From Verrucomicrobiota bacterium (GTDB lineage: Bacteria > Verrucomicrobiota > Kiritimatiellia > UBA8416 > JABMPJ01), in assembly GCA_018648805.1 (NCBI GenBank), contig JABGQM010000011.1, positions 25,865-89,864 on the forward strand: DNA of 64,000 bases, given 5' to 3'. The notes beneath the pieces were generated by a model that was given only the letters and a program-made list of their open reading frames with translations, had not been told where the DNA came from and did no database searches. Within the stretch, counting starts at the first letter, position 1; each line of letters opens with the position of its first letter. A program made the position numbers and the translations under genes. Below, piece after piece: positions 17,436-27,185 of this stretch.

Positions 17436-20400
17436 TGCTTGGGCGAGTCACCCTCACCAGAGGCGGCACGGGGTCCGTGAGGATAAGCCAGCGCCGTGGC
17501 ACGCTTCAGGTCCACGGCAGCTTGGGTCCCCTCGCCCAACTGTTCCAGTGCCTCTGCACGCAGTGCCAGATCACTGGCGAGTTCCATGCGGTACTCACGG
17601 TACGTCCGGTTGGCATACCCTTCGCCGCGCATGATCCCTTCAATGAAGTTGAGGCGGTTGATCCCGGAACCACCACCATACATTCGGTTTACCGGGAAAG
17701 ACTTGAATGACTCAAGGTCCTTGCCCGGGGGGCATTTCGCCTCTTCGGCCATGTGCCGACTCGCGTCGGCCGTCCCTTGCTGGCCAAGCCCTTCGAGCGT
17801 CCGCGCGTAGAAGCCAAAGCTCTGGACTTGCGCGCTGCAGATCTTGCACATGCTGTTGCAGCGCCGTGCCTCCGCCTCATGAATCTCTATGTTTCGGTTG
17901 AGCAGCGTCAGTGCCTCTTTCCATTCCTCTAGCGCCAGATGTTCCCGTGCCAGCTTGCGCCTTGCCACACTCGCCTCATGCAGCAACTCAGGGTCGAACG
18001 CCCGCACCGCGAACGGCCAGGCACGCACATTCGCGTTCAGCCTGTCAGATGTCGCCGCATCCCGGTTGCCCAGTTTCTCATGAATTTGCGAGCGCATCAT
18101 CAGATCGCTCTCCATCCCGAAGCCGTAAAGATTCTGACGCTTCGCGCGAATGCCCGCTTCATAGGCCGCCAGGTACACTTTCGGGTCGCTGTAACGCCGG
18201 AACCGTGGATGCTCTATTCGCCCCTTCATGTCGGCCGCCACGCCTTCCCATAGCGCGGCCTCGGTCTTGCCATGCGGGCATTTTGGAACATCAACGAGGG
18301 CCAGCGCCGCATCTGCTTCTTTCGTGGAGCCCATCTTCCGAAGTAGCGCCATGCGAAGAAACGCGTCATACAGATGTCCATGACAGACCCGGCACCACTT
18401 CACGGTGTCTCTCGGATTGGGAGTGCCCTGCTGCGCTGCGATGTTGGCGTTCGCAGCCGCCAATGCGCGCGTCCACTCCTTGGCCTGCATGTAGGCCCAG
18501 ATGAGCTTCCGTCCATGCGCGCTAGTGGCCCTGTTAGCCGGTTCATGTCGGGCCAGCCGTCGGTTCTTCAAGGGAAACGATGTCGCGAGGCGGGCCGCGT
18601 ATTCCGCGTAGTCCTGTCTCGCAAGCGCCTTGTCAGCCAGCCCTAGCGCATGATCCCTCAGGGCCACATCGATCCGCATGTTGAGTGTGTCGGGGTTCTC
18701 GGTGTCGGCACTGACACCGGACAGCGCCAGCATCATGGTTCCATCGGGGCGGATCAGAAAGACATTCGGCCGGAGATCCGCAGAACACACGCCCACCTCC
18801 CGTGCCGACCGCTCCCAGTCGCTCTTGGTCAGACACAAAGACGGAAAGTCCCACCGGTTCTGCTTCATCAACGCAGACACACGGTTCGTATCACTATTCC
18901 CGAACACACCCACGACGTTGAGATCCTTGAGAGGCCGACCGCCTGCGGTTCGTACCAGATGATCCACCACACGCTTCCGTAAAGCCGCCGCATTGCGATC
19001 GTCGGTAGGCTCCATAAAGACCGCCGCGCTGAGCGCCCCATTGGTGGCCCCGGGAAGATTGATTGTGTCGCCTTCGGAGGATTCCCACCCCGACGGGAAA
19101 CGTCTGGCCGCAGCGGGACCACGGCTGATGGTTCCCCCCGGCAACGCCCGCTCAAACAGGCGCGATGCAACCGATGAGTCGAGAAGGAACGCCGCCACCC
19201 GCCACGTCGAGGGTTCCTCGACATAGTCGCTGATCAGAACAGCCCGGTACGTGAGGTACGCGTCGCGTGAATGGGCATCCAGGGCAAGCATGAGCGCCGC
19301 CGCATAGGCTGCGCCGGGGGCTTGCGTCCCGCCCGCGTCATCGGTGAAGGCGGCCAGCACCTCTCCGGCGTCGGCGCCGTCCCTCATGAGCGCCTTTGTG
19401 GCCATACAGAACTGCGGCACCGTTTCCGCGCCGGGTGGCAGCTCCAGCGCCATGGCTGCCGTCGCTGAAGCAACGGCACGGTCCAGATAAGCCACTTCAC
19501 CAGAGAGTCGCCACATGCCCAGCAGCGCAATCGTCCTGCGGTTGTGGACCCACCATAAATCCGGCACACCGGCATGCGCGGCGAGCACGGTGCCACAGAG
19601 CTGTTCCGCTATCTGGTAGTTCGTCAACGCCTGTTCCTGCGTCAGTCGCCAACGCGTCGGCGGCAACACAAAGCAGCCCTCGATCTCGCGGAGCGTAGCC
19701 TGCGGCAACGTGGTGTCGGCAGGAACGGAGCGATCATCCACCAGGAATTCACCACTGCTCAACGAACGTAGCAGCGCCAGCCGGCGCGGCGATTCGACAG
19801 AGGCCTCATAGGTCTTGTGCAAGGCGGCGACATTCCGCCCGGTCGCCGCTTTGCTGGCCAGACCACGCGGACCGATCACCAGCGCGGCGAACAGGTTCGC
19901 GCCGCCGACCGACTGATAGATCGGGTTCTCACTCCCCCCAGGCAGCATCATCGGGACCCAGTCCAGCCCCATACGCTTCAAGGTTCTTGACCCGCCGTCT
20001 GGCAATTCATCGAGGTTGAAGCTGAACACCTTGAACTGCCCCTTGTACCGCACCTGCAGGGCTATGATCTCGGCCACCTTCTCTTTCAGCAGCGGTGCGT
20101 CCAGCGACCAGAAGCAAACCACGTAGGTCTGGCCAATGGGGAAAGAGAGCCGCGTGCCGTCAGCGCGCTTAAACGCTCCACCGAGGTGAATCGTACTGCC
20201 CGTGCCATACCGCTCACGCATGAAGGCCACCACGAGCGGATCGTCGCCAAAGTGTTTCGACAACGTCTCGCGGAATGCATTGAGCAGTTCGCGATTCCCA
20301 AGGTCGAACGCATGTGTCGCTGCCATCATCAGGCTCATGGCCTCTGCAGACGTGCCGCGGTAGCGATCGGCAAACTGCGCCAAGGCCAGCGCACGCTCCT

Positions 20401-20857
20401 CCGGGGTGTGCTTCTTGCCTGCCAGTTCGATCTGCAACATCATCATGTCGGGCTCCACCCGCAGCGCCGCATGCTCATCCGGTGCATCACCCAGCTGGCG
20501 CGCCGTCAACAGCAGCGCATCACGGATCTCCTCCGTTTGACGCATGGCGAACATCTGTTTCTGCATGTCGAAGACGATGCCCAGCACGCGAAACCGATCG
20601 GGGGACGCCGGGTACCTATCGATCAGCGCCTCCGCGCCACGAAAGAGCTTCTTGGACGCCCGGCGGGACGCCGTCGTCGACTCGCTCTCTTCAAACACGA
20701 CAAGGTCATCCTGCAGACGCGCAATGGCGGCTTCGGGAATGCCGGCCGGGCGGGCGCCCCCTTCCTGGGCACGACTCGGTACCGATGCCCAACCCAGAAA
20801 TAGTATGGCTATAAAGTGAAGCAGTACCTTCACAGTGAACGCGCGTGATACGGTCAC
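17375..20857 (-). CDS. Large exported TPR-like protein with two thioredoxin-fold segments and duplicated Cys modules
   Basis: A protein of 1160 residues. GTG 20857 was chosen because GGAGG lies 7 bases upstream and the product then starts with a signal peptide (AFTVKVLLHFIAILFLGWAS, cleavage after SRA). Residues 40-215 are TPR-like helices. Residues ~220-340 look like a TlpA-type thioredoxin fold without a CxxC pair (TYVVCFWSLDAPLLKEKV). A second such segment lies near 640-720 (VVGVFGNSDTNRVSALM). The C-terminal third is TPR-like and holds two similar modules, CRVCHGHLYDAFLRMALL ending in KCPHGK and CKICSAQVQSFGFYARTL ending in KCPPGK. The first contains a CxxCH sequence. Zinc or haem binding is possible. 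I do not recognise a named family. It ends convergently with the methyltransferase operon. Confidence 0.8.
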   Translation of the reverse strand: MTVSRAFTVKVLLHFIAILFLGWASVPSRAQEGGARPAGIPEAAIARLQDDLVVFEESESTTASRRASKKLFRGAEALIDRYPASPDRFRVLGIVFDMQKQMFAMRQTEEIRDALLLTARQLGDAPDEHAALRVEPDMMMLQIELAGKKHTPEERALALAQFADRYRGTSAEAMSLMMAATHAFDLGNRELLNAFRETLSKHFGDDPLVVAFMRERYGTGSTIHLGGAFKRADGTRLSFPIGQTYVVCFWSLDAPLLKEKVAEIIALQVRYKGQFKVFSFNLDELPDGGSRTLKRMGLDWVPMMLPGGSENPIYQSVGGANLFAALVIGPRGLASKAATGRNVAALHKTYEASVESPRRLALLRSLSSGEFLVDDRSVPADTTLPQATLREIEGCFVLPPTRWRLTQEQALTNYQIAEQLCGTVLAAHAGVPDLWWVHNRRTIALLGMWRLSGEVAYLDRAVASATAAMALELPPGAETVPQFCMATKALMRDGADAGEVLAAFTDDAGGTQAPGAAYAAALMLALDAHSRDAYLTYRAVLISDYVEEPSTWRVAAFLLDSSVASRLFERALPGGTISRGPAAARRFPSGWESSEGDTINLPGATNGALSAAVFMEPTDDRNAAALRKRVVDHLVRTAGGRPLKDLNVVGVFGNSDTNRVSALMKQNRWDFPSLCLTKSDWERSAREVGVCSADLRPNVFLIRPDGTMMLALSGVSADTENPDTLNMRIDVALRDHALGLADKALARQDYAEYAARLATSFPLKNRRLARHEPANRATSAHGRKLIWAYMQAKEWTRALAAANANIAAQQGTPNPRDTVKWCRVCHGHLYDAFLRMALLRKMGSTKEADAALALVDVPKCPHGKTEAALWEGVAADMKGRIEHPRFRRYSDPKVYLAAYEAGIRAKRQNLYGFGMESDLMMRSQIHEKLGNRDAATSDRLNANVRAWPFAVRAFDPELLHEASVARRKLAREHLALEEWKEALTLLNRNIEIHEAEARRCNSMCKICSAQVQSFGFYARTLEGLGQQGTADASRHMAEEAKCPPGKDLESFKSFPVNRMYGGGSGINRLNFIEGIMRGEGYANRTYREYRMELASDLALRAEALEQLGEGTQAAVDLKRATALAYPHGPRAASGEGDSPKHYVDILGAKLGSDSDNSGLE

Positions 20858-20935
20858 GGGGCATCCTCCAGCCATGTCGCACACAGCACGACAGCACCAC
20901 CCCCATTCACTCGTTTACTCACTACGCTCATTTAG

Positions 20936-21745
20936 TCATACCCCCGTCAGGGCCCAGTTCACGGTCGTCATGGTGATAAGCTGGACGCGGCCTTGGTCGT
21001 CGACGAGGTAGTGCGTCGGCACGATGCCCTTCCCGGTCTGGGCGTAGCTGTCCAGTTTGACTGTGCCACCTTTGACGGGCACCTCGATCTCGCCTTCGTA
21101 GCTCAGAGTCTGGTTCGCCCGCAGCGTGGAGTCGTCGAGCATGTCGAAGGTCAGCGGCTTTTTCTTGAGACGTCCCGAGGCAAGAAGCGGCAGAAGGGCC
21201 CAGCGTGCGATCAGCGGATGCGTTGTGAGGTGCTGCTGTTTCCACGCGCTTGACTGGACCGTCATGGTCTTGCCATCCCACTCACCTTTCTCCACGAACC
21301 CGAGATCCTTCCGCTCCCCCACAGAGGACTCAAGTGTCCATTTTGATGCAGTGCTGAGTTCACCCGCAACCTGCACAGTGGTCTTCACGGTGTTGCCGGG
21401 CGTTCTGGCTTGGCCCTCCCGCGTTTCGAGCGTCCGGCACTGCCCCTTGGCGAACGATACATCAAGCGATCCGCTGGTGCCGTTCCTGGACTTCTGCGCA
21501 GAGCCCCCGCAGATAACCAACGCGTAACGCGCTGTGAAGGCCCCCCTCATACGGCCTGCAGCTGCAGGCGAGAACGTGGGAAGGTGCCCTGTGATCGGTT
21601 CAATCGCACAGGGCTCGGTAAAACAGTTCTGCGGACCGCTATAGCCCTTCTTTCGTTTCCGTGCGGCGAGAAGAGGAAGATTCCCTTGCGCAGCAAGTGC
21701 GGCGGCCATGGCGGTCGTGGTTTTGAGAAACTTTCTGCGTTGCAT
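20936..21745 (-). CDS. Tat-exported protein of unknown function
   Basis: A 269-residue protein with a twin-arginine signal (MQRRKFLKTTTAMAAALAAQ), so it would be exported folded. The mature part is beta-rich (LTFDMLDDSTLRANQTL, GEIEVPVKGGTVKLDSYAQT) and contains four scattered cysteines (NCFTEPC, VICGGS, GQCRTL). Beta-rich periplasmic lipid- or glycan-associated folds are conceivable, but no family is recognised. The gene starts two bases after the stop of the upstream sulfatase, so the two are translated from one message and the protein is a good candidate partner of that sulfatase. A hydrophilic gap of 78 bases separates it from the next gene. Confidence 0.8.
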   Translation of the reverse strand: MQRRKFLKTTTAMAAALAAQGNLPLLAARKRKKGYSGPQNCFTEPCAIEPITGHLPTFSPAAAGRMRGAFTARYALVICGGSAQKSRNGTSGSLDVSFAKGQCRTLETREGQARTPGNTVKTTVQVAGELSTASKWTLESSVGERKDLGFVEKGEWDGKTMTVQSSAWKQQHLTTHPLIARWALLPLLASGRLKKKPLTFDMLDDSTLRANQTLSYEGEIEVPVKGGTVKLDSYAQTGKGIVPTHYLVDDQGRVQLITMTTVNWALTGV

Positions 21746-21747
21746 GG

Positions 21748-23031
21748 CTAGGCCTCCTTCCTGACGGCTCGGTAGAAGTTCAGATAGGTGTCGTGCACCG
21801 CCTCTCTCTTTGTGGGCTTGTACAACTCAATCGTGTCCAGGTACTCACGCAGGTGATCCTTATGTTTGGCCATCACGTGCTTCCCTCCGGCCGTAGCAGC
21901 AAGATCGTTCATCTCAAGCGGATCCGCCTTCAGATCAAAGACCTTGGCCGGTTTCGCACCATAGAAGATCGTCTTGTGCTGTTGATCGCGCACCCCCACC
22001 TGCCCCTCGCCAAGGAAAGATTCACCTACAATATAGTCACGCCATGGGTCGACCTTCTCTCCTTCAGCAAGCGGACGCAGACTTTTGCCGACCGTCATCT
22101 TCGGCAACGCGGGAACCTGGGCGTAGTCGCATATGGTTGCCGGAATATCGACCCCGATAGATAGATGCTCAGCATCGCGCTTGCCTTGCGCGACCTTACC
22201 CGGATAGACGATGATCGTCGGCACACGCCAGGACTCCTCCTCCATGTAGCCCTTGGTAATGTTGCCGTGGAAGCCCAAACCGTCGCCATGATCGGCGGCA
22301 AAGATGACGACCGTATTGTCGGCAAACCGCGAGCTCATCAAAGCGCTGTAAAGACGCCCAATCTCCGCATCGACCATCTCAACCCAGCGGTAATAGATGT
22401 AGATGTAGTAGCGCCAATCAAGTTCCGTCCAGTGCCCGACACGGGTCTGCCGTGGCTTACCCCAATTCGCCGGCAGCGGCGGCAACTGCGCTTCAATTTC
22501 TTTCGCAAAGCGGAACTTGCCCTGTCCACCGGCCGCACCGGCGGTGTAGCAACAGTCGTGCGGGTTCATGAATCCAGCGTTCAGAAAGAAGGGCTCGTCA
22601 GCTTCGTAGTTCGCAAGGAACCCCATGCAGGCACGCGCGATACCGGCGTCGGCGTACTCCCCCTTGCCTGAGCCAAACATCATATCGAAGCTCTTGCCGA
22701 CATCCCGGCCGGGAATATGCCACTTGCCGGCGTAGGCCGCTTTGTACCCACCGTGCTTCGTCAGCCATTGGCCTAGATCCGGAAGGTCGGAAAGAAGCGA
22801 GCACCCGTTGGCTGCTACGCCATGCTCACTCGACATGCGACCGGTATACCAGCTCGCGCGTGCCGGACAGCACTGCGGCATGGCGGTGTAGGAGGACCGA
22901 AAGGAGCAGCCGTCGGCCGCGATCCGATCCATGGACGGGGTCTTGACATGCGGATTCCCATACGCCGACATCGCCTGCCAGTGCATCTGGTCAACATGAA
23001 TGAAGAGTATATTGGGTCGTTTCTTTGACAT
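21748..23031 (-). CDS. Type I sulfatase, no visible signal peptide
   Basis: A 427-residue formylglycine-dependent sulfatase. The N-terminal metal strand RPNILFIHVDQMHW is followed by the activation motif CCPARAS, in which Cys54 fits Cys-x-Pro-x-Arg. Further family marks are AGKWHIPG, FMNPHD and FAADHGDGLGFHGNITKGYMEE, which supplies the second metal-binding Asp-His pair. The C-terminus has KVFDLKADPLEMNDLA. The chain starts directly at the catalytic domain, so the protein is probably cytoplasmic, unless it is carried out by its Tat-exported partner encoded 2 bases downstream. AAGG lies 9 bases before the ATG. The sulfate ester cleaved cannot be told from sequence alone. An anaerobic sulfatase-maturase was not seen in the window. 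Confidence 0.93.
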   Translation of the reverse strand: MSKKRPNILFIHVDQMHWQAMSAYGNPHVKTPSMDRIAADGCSFRSSYTAMPQCCPARASWYTGRMSSEHGVAANGCSLLSDLPDLGQWLTKHGGYKAAYAGKWHIPGRDVGKSFDMMFGSGKGEYADAGIARACMGFLANYEADEPFFLNAGFMNPHDCCYTAGAAGGQGKFRFAKEIEAQLPPLPANWGKPRQTRVGHWTELDWRYYIYIYYRWVEMVDAEIGRLYSALMSSRFADNTVVIFAADHGDGLGFHGNITKGYMEEESWRVPTIIVYPGKVAQGKRDAEHLSIGVDIPATICDYAQVPALPKMTVGKSLRPLAEGEKVDPWRDYIVGESFLGEGQVGVRDQQHKTIFYGAKPAKVFDLKADPLEMNDLAATAGGKHVMAKHKDHLREYLDTIELYKPTKREAVHDTYLNFYRAVRKEA

Positions 23032-23213
23032 ACATCACACCTTCTCATTAGCAGGACGGATACAAACTAACACGATACTCGGATGGACCCAAACGCCATT
23101 CATCAGGTGCCATTGGGCATCGCCTGCATGGAGTTGCTCTCTTTTCCTGTTCTATGGTTTAGTGCATAGCTAAATCTGTTCCCAGTCAATCGTGTCATGG
23201 TTTCCTCTCTCCT

Positions 23214-23285
23214 AGACCGCCTGAAGGCGGGACAACATACAGCCCATCTCTCAAGGTATGTTGTACCGCCTTTAGGCGGCGGTCT
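23214..23285. repeat. REP/BIME-like inverted repeat, copy 1
   Basis: The arms 23214-23240 and 23256-23285 are imperfect reverse complements. Each arm contains its own small palindrome (CCGCCTGAAGGCGG or CCGCCTTTAGGCGG) followed by GGACAACATAC or GTACAACATAC. The same core recurs at 34937-34996 and 41699-41766. The element lies in the 475-base gap between a sulfatase and galM, which are divergent; the rest of that gap shows no supported gene. Confidence 0.85.
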
Positions 23286-23506
23286 CCATTCGGAATCCGT
23301 AGTCGGCGACGTTCTGTTCCTCATCTTCTCCTTATCTTCCCGATTGCGATGAGATCGGCGGCAATTTCGCTGGTATTGTTCAGCGTGGTTACATAACCTC
23401 ACTCCGATTTGTTACCTCATAGGCGTCGTGCATCCGGACGGTGATCCGCATCACGCGGCACCAGGTGCAACACGATCGCGATCAACAATGCAGAGGAATT
23501 CAACCC

Positions 23507-24550
23507 ATGATTACATGCAAGCCTTTCGGCACACTCCCCACCGGTGAGGCCGTCGAAGCCTTTACCCTCTCCAACTCCACGGACGTCTCGGTCGAGATCA
23601 TCACCTACGGCGGCATCATCACGCGTCTCCTCGTGCCTGACGCCGACGGCAAGAAGGCGGACATCGTCCTTGGCTTGAACGGGCTCGACGCTTATCTCGC
23701 CGGACACCCCTACTTCGGAGCGATCACCGGGCGTGTGGCGGGCAGAATCACGGCCGGTCGTTTTGAGCTGGATGGCGAAGCCTACGCTCTCGCACTAACG
23801 AACGCTCCCAACCACCTGCACGGTGGCGACGTCGGGTTCGACAAGAAGCTCTGGACCGCAACCCCGAACGATGATGCGGACGCCCCCTCTCTGATGCTAA
23901 CTTACTCCAGCCCGGATGGCGAAGAAGGCTACCCAGGAACGCTCGACACCACCGTATGCTACAGGCTCAACGGGGCGGCGCTCGAAATCTCCTACGAAGC
24001 CACCACCGACCGCGCGACCCCTGTCTGCCTGACCAACCACTCCTACTTCAACCTGGCGGGCGAAGGCAGCGGATCCGTGCTCGATCATATCGTACAGATC
24101 AAGGCCGACACCATCGTGCCGACCGACGAAGACCTGACGCTCCAGGGCCGCCGTGTCCCCGTCGTCGCTCCCGGCACCGATTTCCGCACGCCCTGCCGCC
24201 TCGGCGATGCCGTCCCCCACCTTCTGAAGCATCACGGCGACAACTACTGCTTCCGCGAGACGCCGATCGATGCACCCGAGTGGGTCGCACAGCTTAGCGA
24301 CCCCGCCAGTGGCCGCGTGATGGATGTCTTCACCAACGACACCTGCATGCAGTTCTACACCGGCAAGTTCCTGGATGGCACGCTGACCGGCAAGAGCGGC
24401 AAGGCCTACGATACCCATGCGGGGCTCTGCATGGAGTGCCAGGGCTACCCCGACGGCGTCAACACCCCCGAGATCGACGACATCATTCTGCGCCCCGGTC
24501 AGACCTACAAGCGCCAGACCGAATACAGGTTCTGTCAAAAACGTTTGTGA
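23507..24550 (+). CDS. galM: Aldose 1-epimerase
   Basis: A 347-residue mutarotase that interconverts the alpha and beta anomers of galactose and other aldoses released by the glycosidases. The family signature is complete: GYPGTLDTTVCYRL, NAPNHLHGGDVGFDKKLW (His103/His105), the catalytic acid His178 in TNHSYFNLAG, and the catalytic base Glu310 in CMECQGYPDGVN. ATG 23507 was preferred over an upstream in-frame ATG because AGAGGA lies 9 bases before it and the known N-terminus aligns there. There is no signal peptide. An EamA-type permease gene follows on the same strand after about 130 bases. Confidence 0.95.
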   Translation: MITCKPFGTLPTGEAVEAFTLSNSTDVSVEIITYGGIITRLLVPDADGKKADIVLGLNGLDAYLAGHPYFGAITGRVAGRITAGRFELDGEAYALALTNAPNHLHGGDVGFDKKLWTATPNDDADAPSLMLTYSSPDGEEGYPGTLDTTVCYRLNGAALEISYEATTDRATPVCLTNHSYFNLAGEGSGSVLDHIVQIKADTIVPTDEDLTLQGRRVPVVAPGTDFRTPCRLGDAVPHLLKHHGDNYCFRETPIDAPEWVAQLSDPASGRVMDVFTNDTCMQFYTGKFLDGTLTGKSGKAYDTHAGLCMECQGYPDGVNTPEIDDIILRPGQTYKRQTEYRFCQKRL

Positions 24551-24682
24551 GAAATGCAAACGGGGAATCGATTGACGGTAACGGGCGACGATAACGGATG
24601 ACGAGGAGAGCCGTTGGAGACCTTGAGGTCCAGCGAGTGCAGCCTTGCGTTCCGTCGGTCTGCGAGGCAGACTCCCCGGCCT

Positions 24683-25588
24683 ATGCAGAACTACGTCGGA
24701 GAGATTGCCGCGCTACTGGCGGCGCTGGGCTGGACCATCAGTGCCCTCTGCTGGACGACGGCAGGCAAGCAAGTGGGCTCACTGGTCGTCAACACGGTCC
24801 GCCTCGCCATCGCCCTTCCGCTGTTTCTGCTTTACGGAGCGATCGTGCTGGGAGAAGCGGTGCCGCTCTCGGCCTCACCGCGGGAGTGGCTCATTCTGGG
24901 AAGCTCCGGCGTAGTGGGATTCTTCTTCTGCGACCTGTTCCTTTTTCGGTCATTGCTATTGATCGGCCCGCGATTGGCGATGCTGATCTTCTCGCTATCC
25001 CCGATCGTGGCGTCACTTTGTGGCTGGTGGTGGTTGGAAGAGCATCTATCACGCACAGACATGGCCGGCATGGCCATCGCCCTCGCCGGGGTGAGCTGGG
25101 TGGTGCTTGAGTCGCCACGCCGCCGCCACCCGGCCATCGTGGGTCAGCACCCGCCGGCACGTGGCCTGCTGTTCGCCTTTCTGGCCATGCTGGCGCAAGC
25201 GGTATCCAGCGTGATCGCCAAGACCGGCATGCAGGAGATGGCCTCACCGGTGGCCGCCACTGAGATTCGACTCATCGCCGGATTGATCTGCTTTGTGCTC
25301 CTCATGCCTATCGTGGGCAAGTCCAGGGCGTGTCTGCAGGTCTTCAAGAAGCCTCAGGTACTCAAGGTCATGATCGTGGGCTCTATTGCAGGCCCGTCCG
25401 TGGGCGTGGCGCTACTGATGTTCTCGTTCAAGCATATCTCGACGGGCCTGGCCATGACGTTCATCTCACTCACCCCCGTGATGATCATCCCCTTCTCTGT
25501 CCTCATCTACAAGGAACACGTCAGCCTGCGCGCCATACTCGGCGCCATCATTGCCTGTTCCGGCGCCGCGATACTGCTGCTGTTGTAG
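24683..25588 (+). CDS. EamA/DMT-family membrane permease
   Basis: A 301-residue membrane protein made of two EamA repeats of five helices each, ten predicted membrane segments in all (for example IAALLAALGWTISALCW, LILGSSGVVGFFFCDLFLF, LLFAFLAMLAQAVSSVIA and AILGAIIACSGAAILLLL). Members of the drug/metabolite transporter superfamily export or import small metabolites; the substrate is not predictable, although placement after galM hints at a sugar or derivative. ATG 24683 begins right at the first helix but has no Shine-Dalgarno sequence. A TTG at 24614 with GAGGAGAG upstream would add 23 mostly polar residues and is a serious alternative. Confidence 0.88.
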   Translation: MQNYVGEIAALLAALGWTISALCWTTAGKQVGSLVVNTVRLAIALPLFLLYGAIVLGEAVPLSASPREWLILGSSGVVGFFFCDLFLFRSLLLIGPRLAMLIFSLSPIVASLCGWWWLEEHLSRTDMAGMAIALAGVSWVVLESPRRRHPAIVGQHPPARGLLFAFLAMLAQAVSSVIAKTGMQEMASPVAATEIRLIAGLICFVLLMPIVGKSRACLQVFKKPQVLKVMIVGSIAGPSVGVALLMFSFKHISTGLAMTFISLTPVMIIPFSVLIYKEHVSLRAILGAIIACSGAAILLLL

Positions 25589-25627
25589 AGGGCGGCCCGC
25601 CGCACTGGGGCGGGCAGGCAGGGCAGC

Positions 25628-26869
25628 TCACGGGCGCCAGTAGGCGTCGACGGCTTCCCTGGCCAGGCGCACATAGTGGCGGCCACGCTCGAAGTCACCA
25701 AAGATCGTACCCACCTCACGTTGCGCAATCTCGAACAGGCAGCCGCTGGCCGCCTCGCAGACGCCCTTGAAGTACGTGTTGATGGCGTCGTCGTTCATCG
25801 GACCGTCGCAGGTAACGAACTCGGCCCGCGGTTTAGAGTAATAGACCACCCGCGTGCCGCGCAGGTACTCGCCGATGAGAGGCTCATCGTTAAAAGGCGA
25901 GACGGATAGCTTGCGAAGGTTGGACCACGTGGACAGGTAGTCCGGCCAGATCGCATCAACCCGTTCACAGCACCCGTATGAGAGCAAACCGAAGCGATCG
26001 ACCAGGCGCTGCTGGTACGGGAAGACAAACTCGCCAAACGTGTCCGCCGAGACCGCCGTGGACTCCTGCGATTCGAGAAACCCCCAGCACTCCGTCGTGC
26101 GCGTCACCGCATCCCCCGGCAGCTCATCGGTGAAGGCAAACGACTCCTGGTGCAAGGGCGTCAGGTCATTCGTCGGCAACAGGAGCTTCTCTTCCTCGAG
26201 GAAGTCATAGTACTGCTCATAGAGCCTGGTTTCCATCTCCATGGCTTCATGCACGGCCTCCGGGCAGTCGTACATCGCGATATAATAGGCTTCCATACCC
26301 ATCAGATACACCAGCGGACCGGTAATCGATCCCCACAAGCTGTTCATGACCATGCGCACGGGGAGGATATCCCCAAAGATATCCTCGATGAACGCGCGGC
26401 GGCTCTCTGTGGCCGCGCGGTCAACCCCGAACGATCCGCCACGCAGCTTGTCAATCTCACCCGCCAGGTCTGTGATAACCGGGTCAATATGGATCCCCTG
26501 CGCGTTAGGCCCGGAAGCGCGCGTTATCGCGCCGGTGATGCCGAACGGTTGCACATGCGTATGCCACTCCATATCGAACGTGGGTGCTATGGGCGTGTCG
26601 TCATCAAACAGCTCGCGGCCGACCAAGGTAGCCAGCAGGCTGCTCTCAATCTGTCGCGCCTGATCGCCCTCGCATTGCAGGCGCGGCGTGATGACCTCAT
26701 GGCAAAAGTTGGAGTACAGCAGGCGAATCGGCGGACAGGCGCGGCGCCCCTCAGCCTGCGCCCGCCATTTCTTCAGGATAACGTCGTTCTGCGGCGCATT
26801 CGCATAGTCGAGCTGAAGCTGCGCCCGCCCCCTCACAATCTCGCGATCTCGTGCTGAAATAGGTTCCAT
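25628..26869 (-). CDS. URO-D-superfamily protein, long variant
   Basis: A 413-residue protein of the uroporphyrinogen decarboxylase superfamily, longer than true HemE (about 350). ATG 26869 was chosen with AAGGAA about 7 bases upstream; an ATG five codons earlier lacks spacing. Supporting segments are MEWHTHVQPFGITGAI, LMGMEAYYIAMYDCPEAVHE, GFLESQESTAVSADTFGEFV and YGCCERVDAIWPDYL, where the His/Cys of methyltransferases would lie. The double cysteine may bind zinc. The conserved N-terminal Arg-rich decarboxylase motif of HemE is not evident, so haem synthesis is unlikely. Such proteins occur in many copies in PVC bacteria and are thought to be corrinoid methyltransferases or of unknown function. 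No corrinoid gene is adjacent. Confidence 0.78.
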   Translation of the reverse strand: MEPISARDREIVRGRAQLQLDYANAPQNDVILKKWRAQAEGRRACPPIRLLYSNFCHEVITPRLQCEGDQARQIESSLLATLVGRELFDDDTPIAPTFDMEWHTHVQPFGITGAITRASGPNAQGIHIDPVITDLAGEIDKLRGGSFGVDRAATESRRAFIEDIFGDILPVRMVMNSLWGSITGPLVYLMGMEAYYIAMYDCPEAVHEAMEMETRLYEQYYDFLEEEKLLLPTNDLTPLHQESFAFTDELPGDAVTRTTECWGFLESQESTAVSADTFGEFVFPYQQRLVDRFGLLSYGCCERVDAIWPDYLSTWSNLRKLSVSPFNDEPLIGEYLRGTRVVYYSKPRAEFVTCDGPMNDDAINTYFKGVCEAASGCLFEIAQREVGTIFGDFERGRHYVRLAREAVDAYWRP

Positions 26870-27185
26870 TCTATGTTCCTTCATAAGGTGTCGGCGGCGG
26901 CTGCACGGGTAATGTTCGTCATCACCTATCCTCTATTCCCGCCACACAGAATTAGGGTATCACAGTAACCGTTCAGTACAACCCAGTTGTCAAAGGACAT
27001 TCCACGGGACAGACCCCGCCGGGCGCTATTCGCTTGTTCGCTCAAATCGGAACAGACGTCCGGATGCCGGACCAGGAACGGGATAATTGCGCCAAAAGAC
27101 GCGATCCATTGCGACAGACGCGGTGCCACGATGATTGAGCTGCTTGAAGCGCAGAAGGATCTATTGCCGGCTGCCATTAGGCGAA
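26870..27185 (-). promoter_or_regulatory. Intergenic gap with a possible -35 box for the URO-D gene
   Basis: This 316-base gap holds no supported gene. On the minus strand a perfect TTGACA lies at 26993-26988, about 120 bases upstream of the URO-D start, followed 17-18 bases later by a poor -10 (GTTACT-like). This is a weak promoter candidate. I see no terminator with a T-run for the AlgX-like gene that ends in the opposite part of the gap. Confidence 0.2.
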
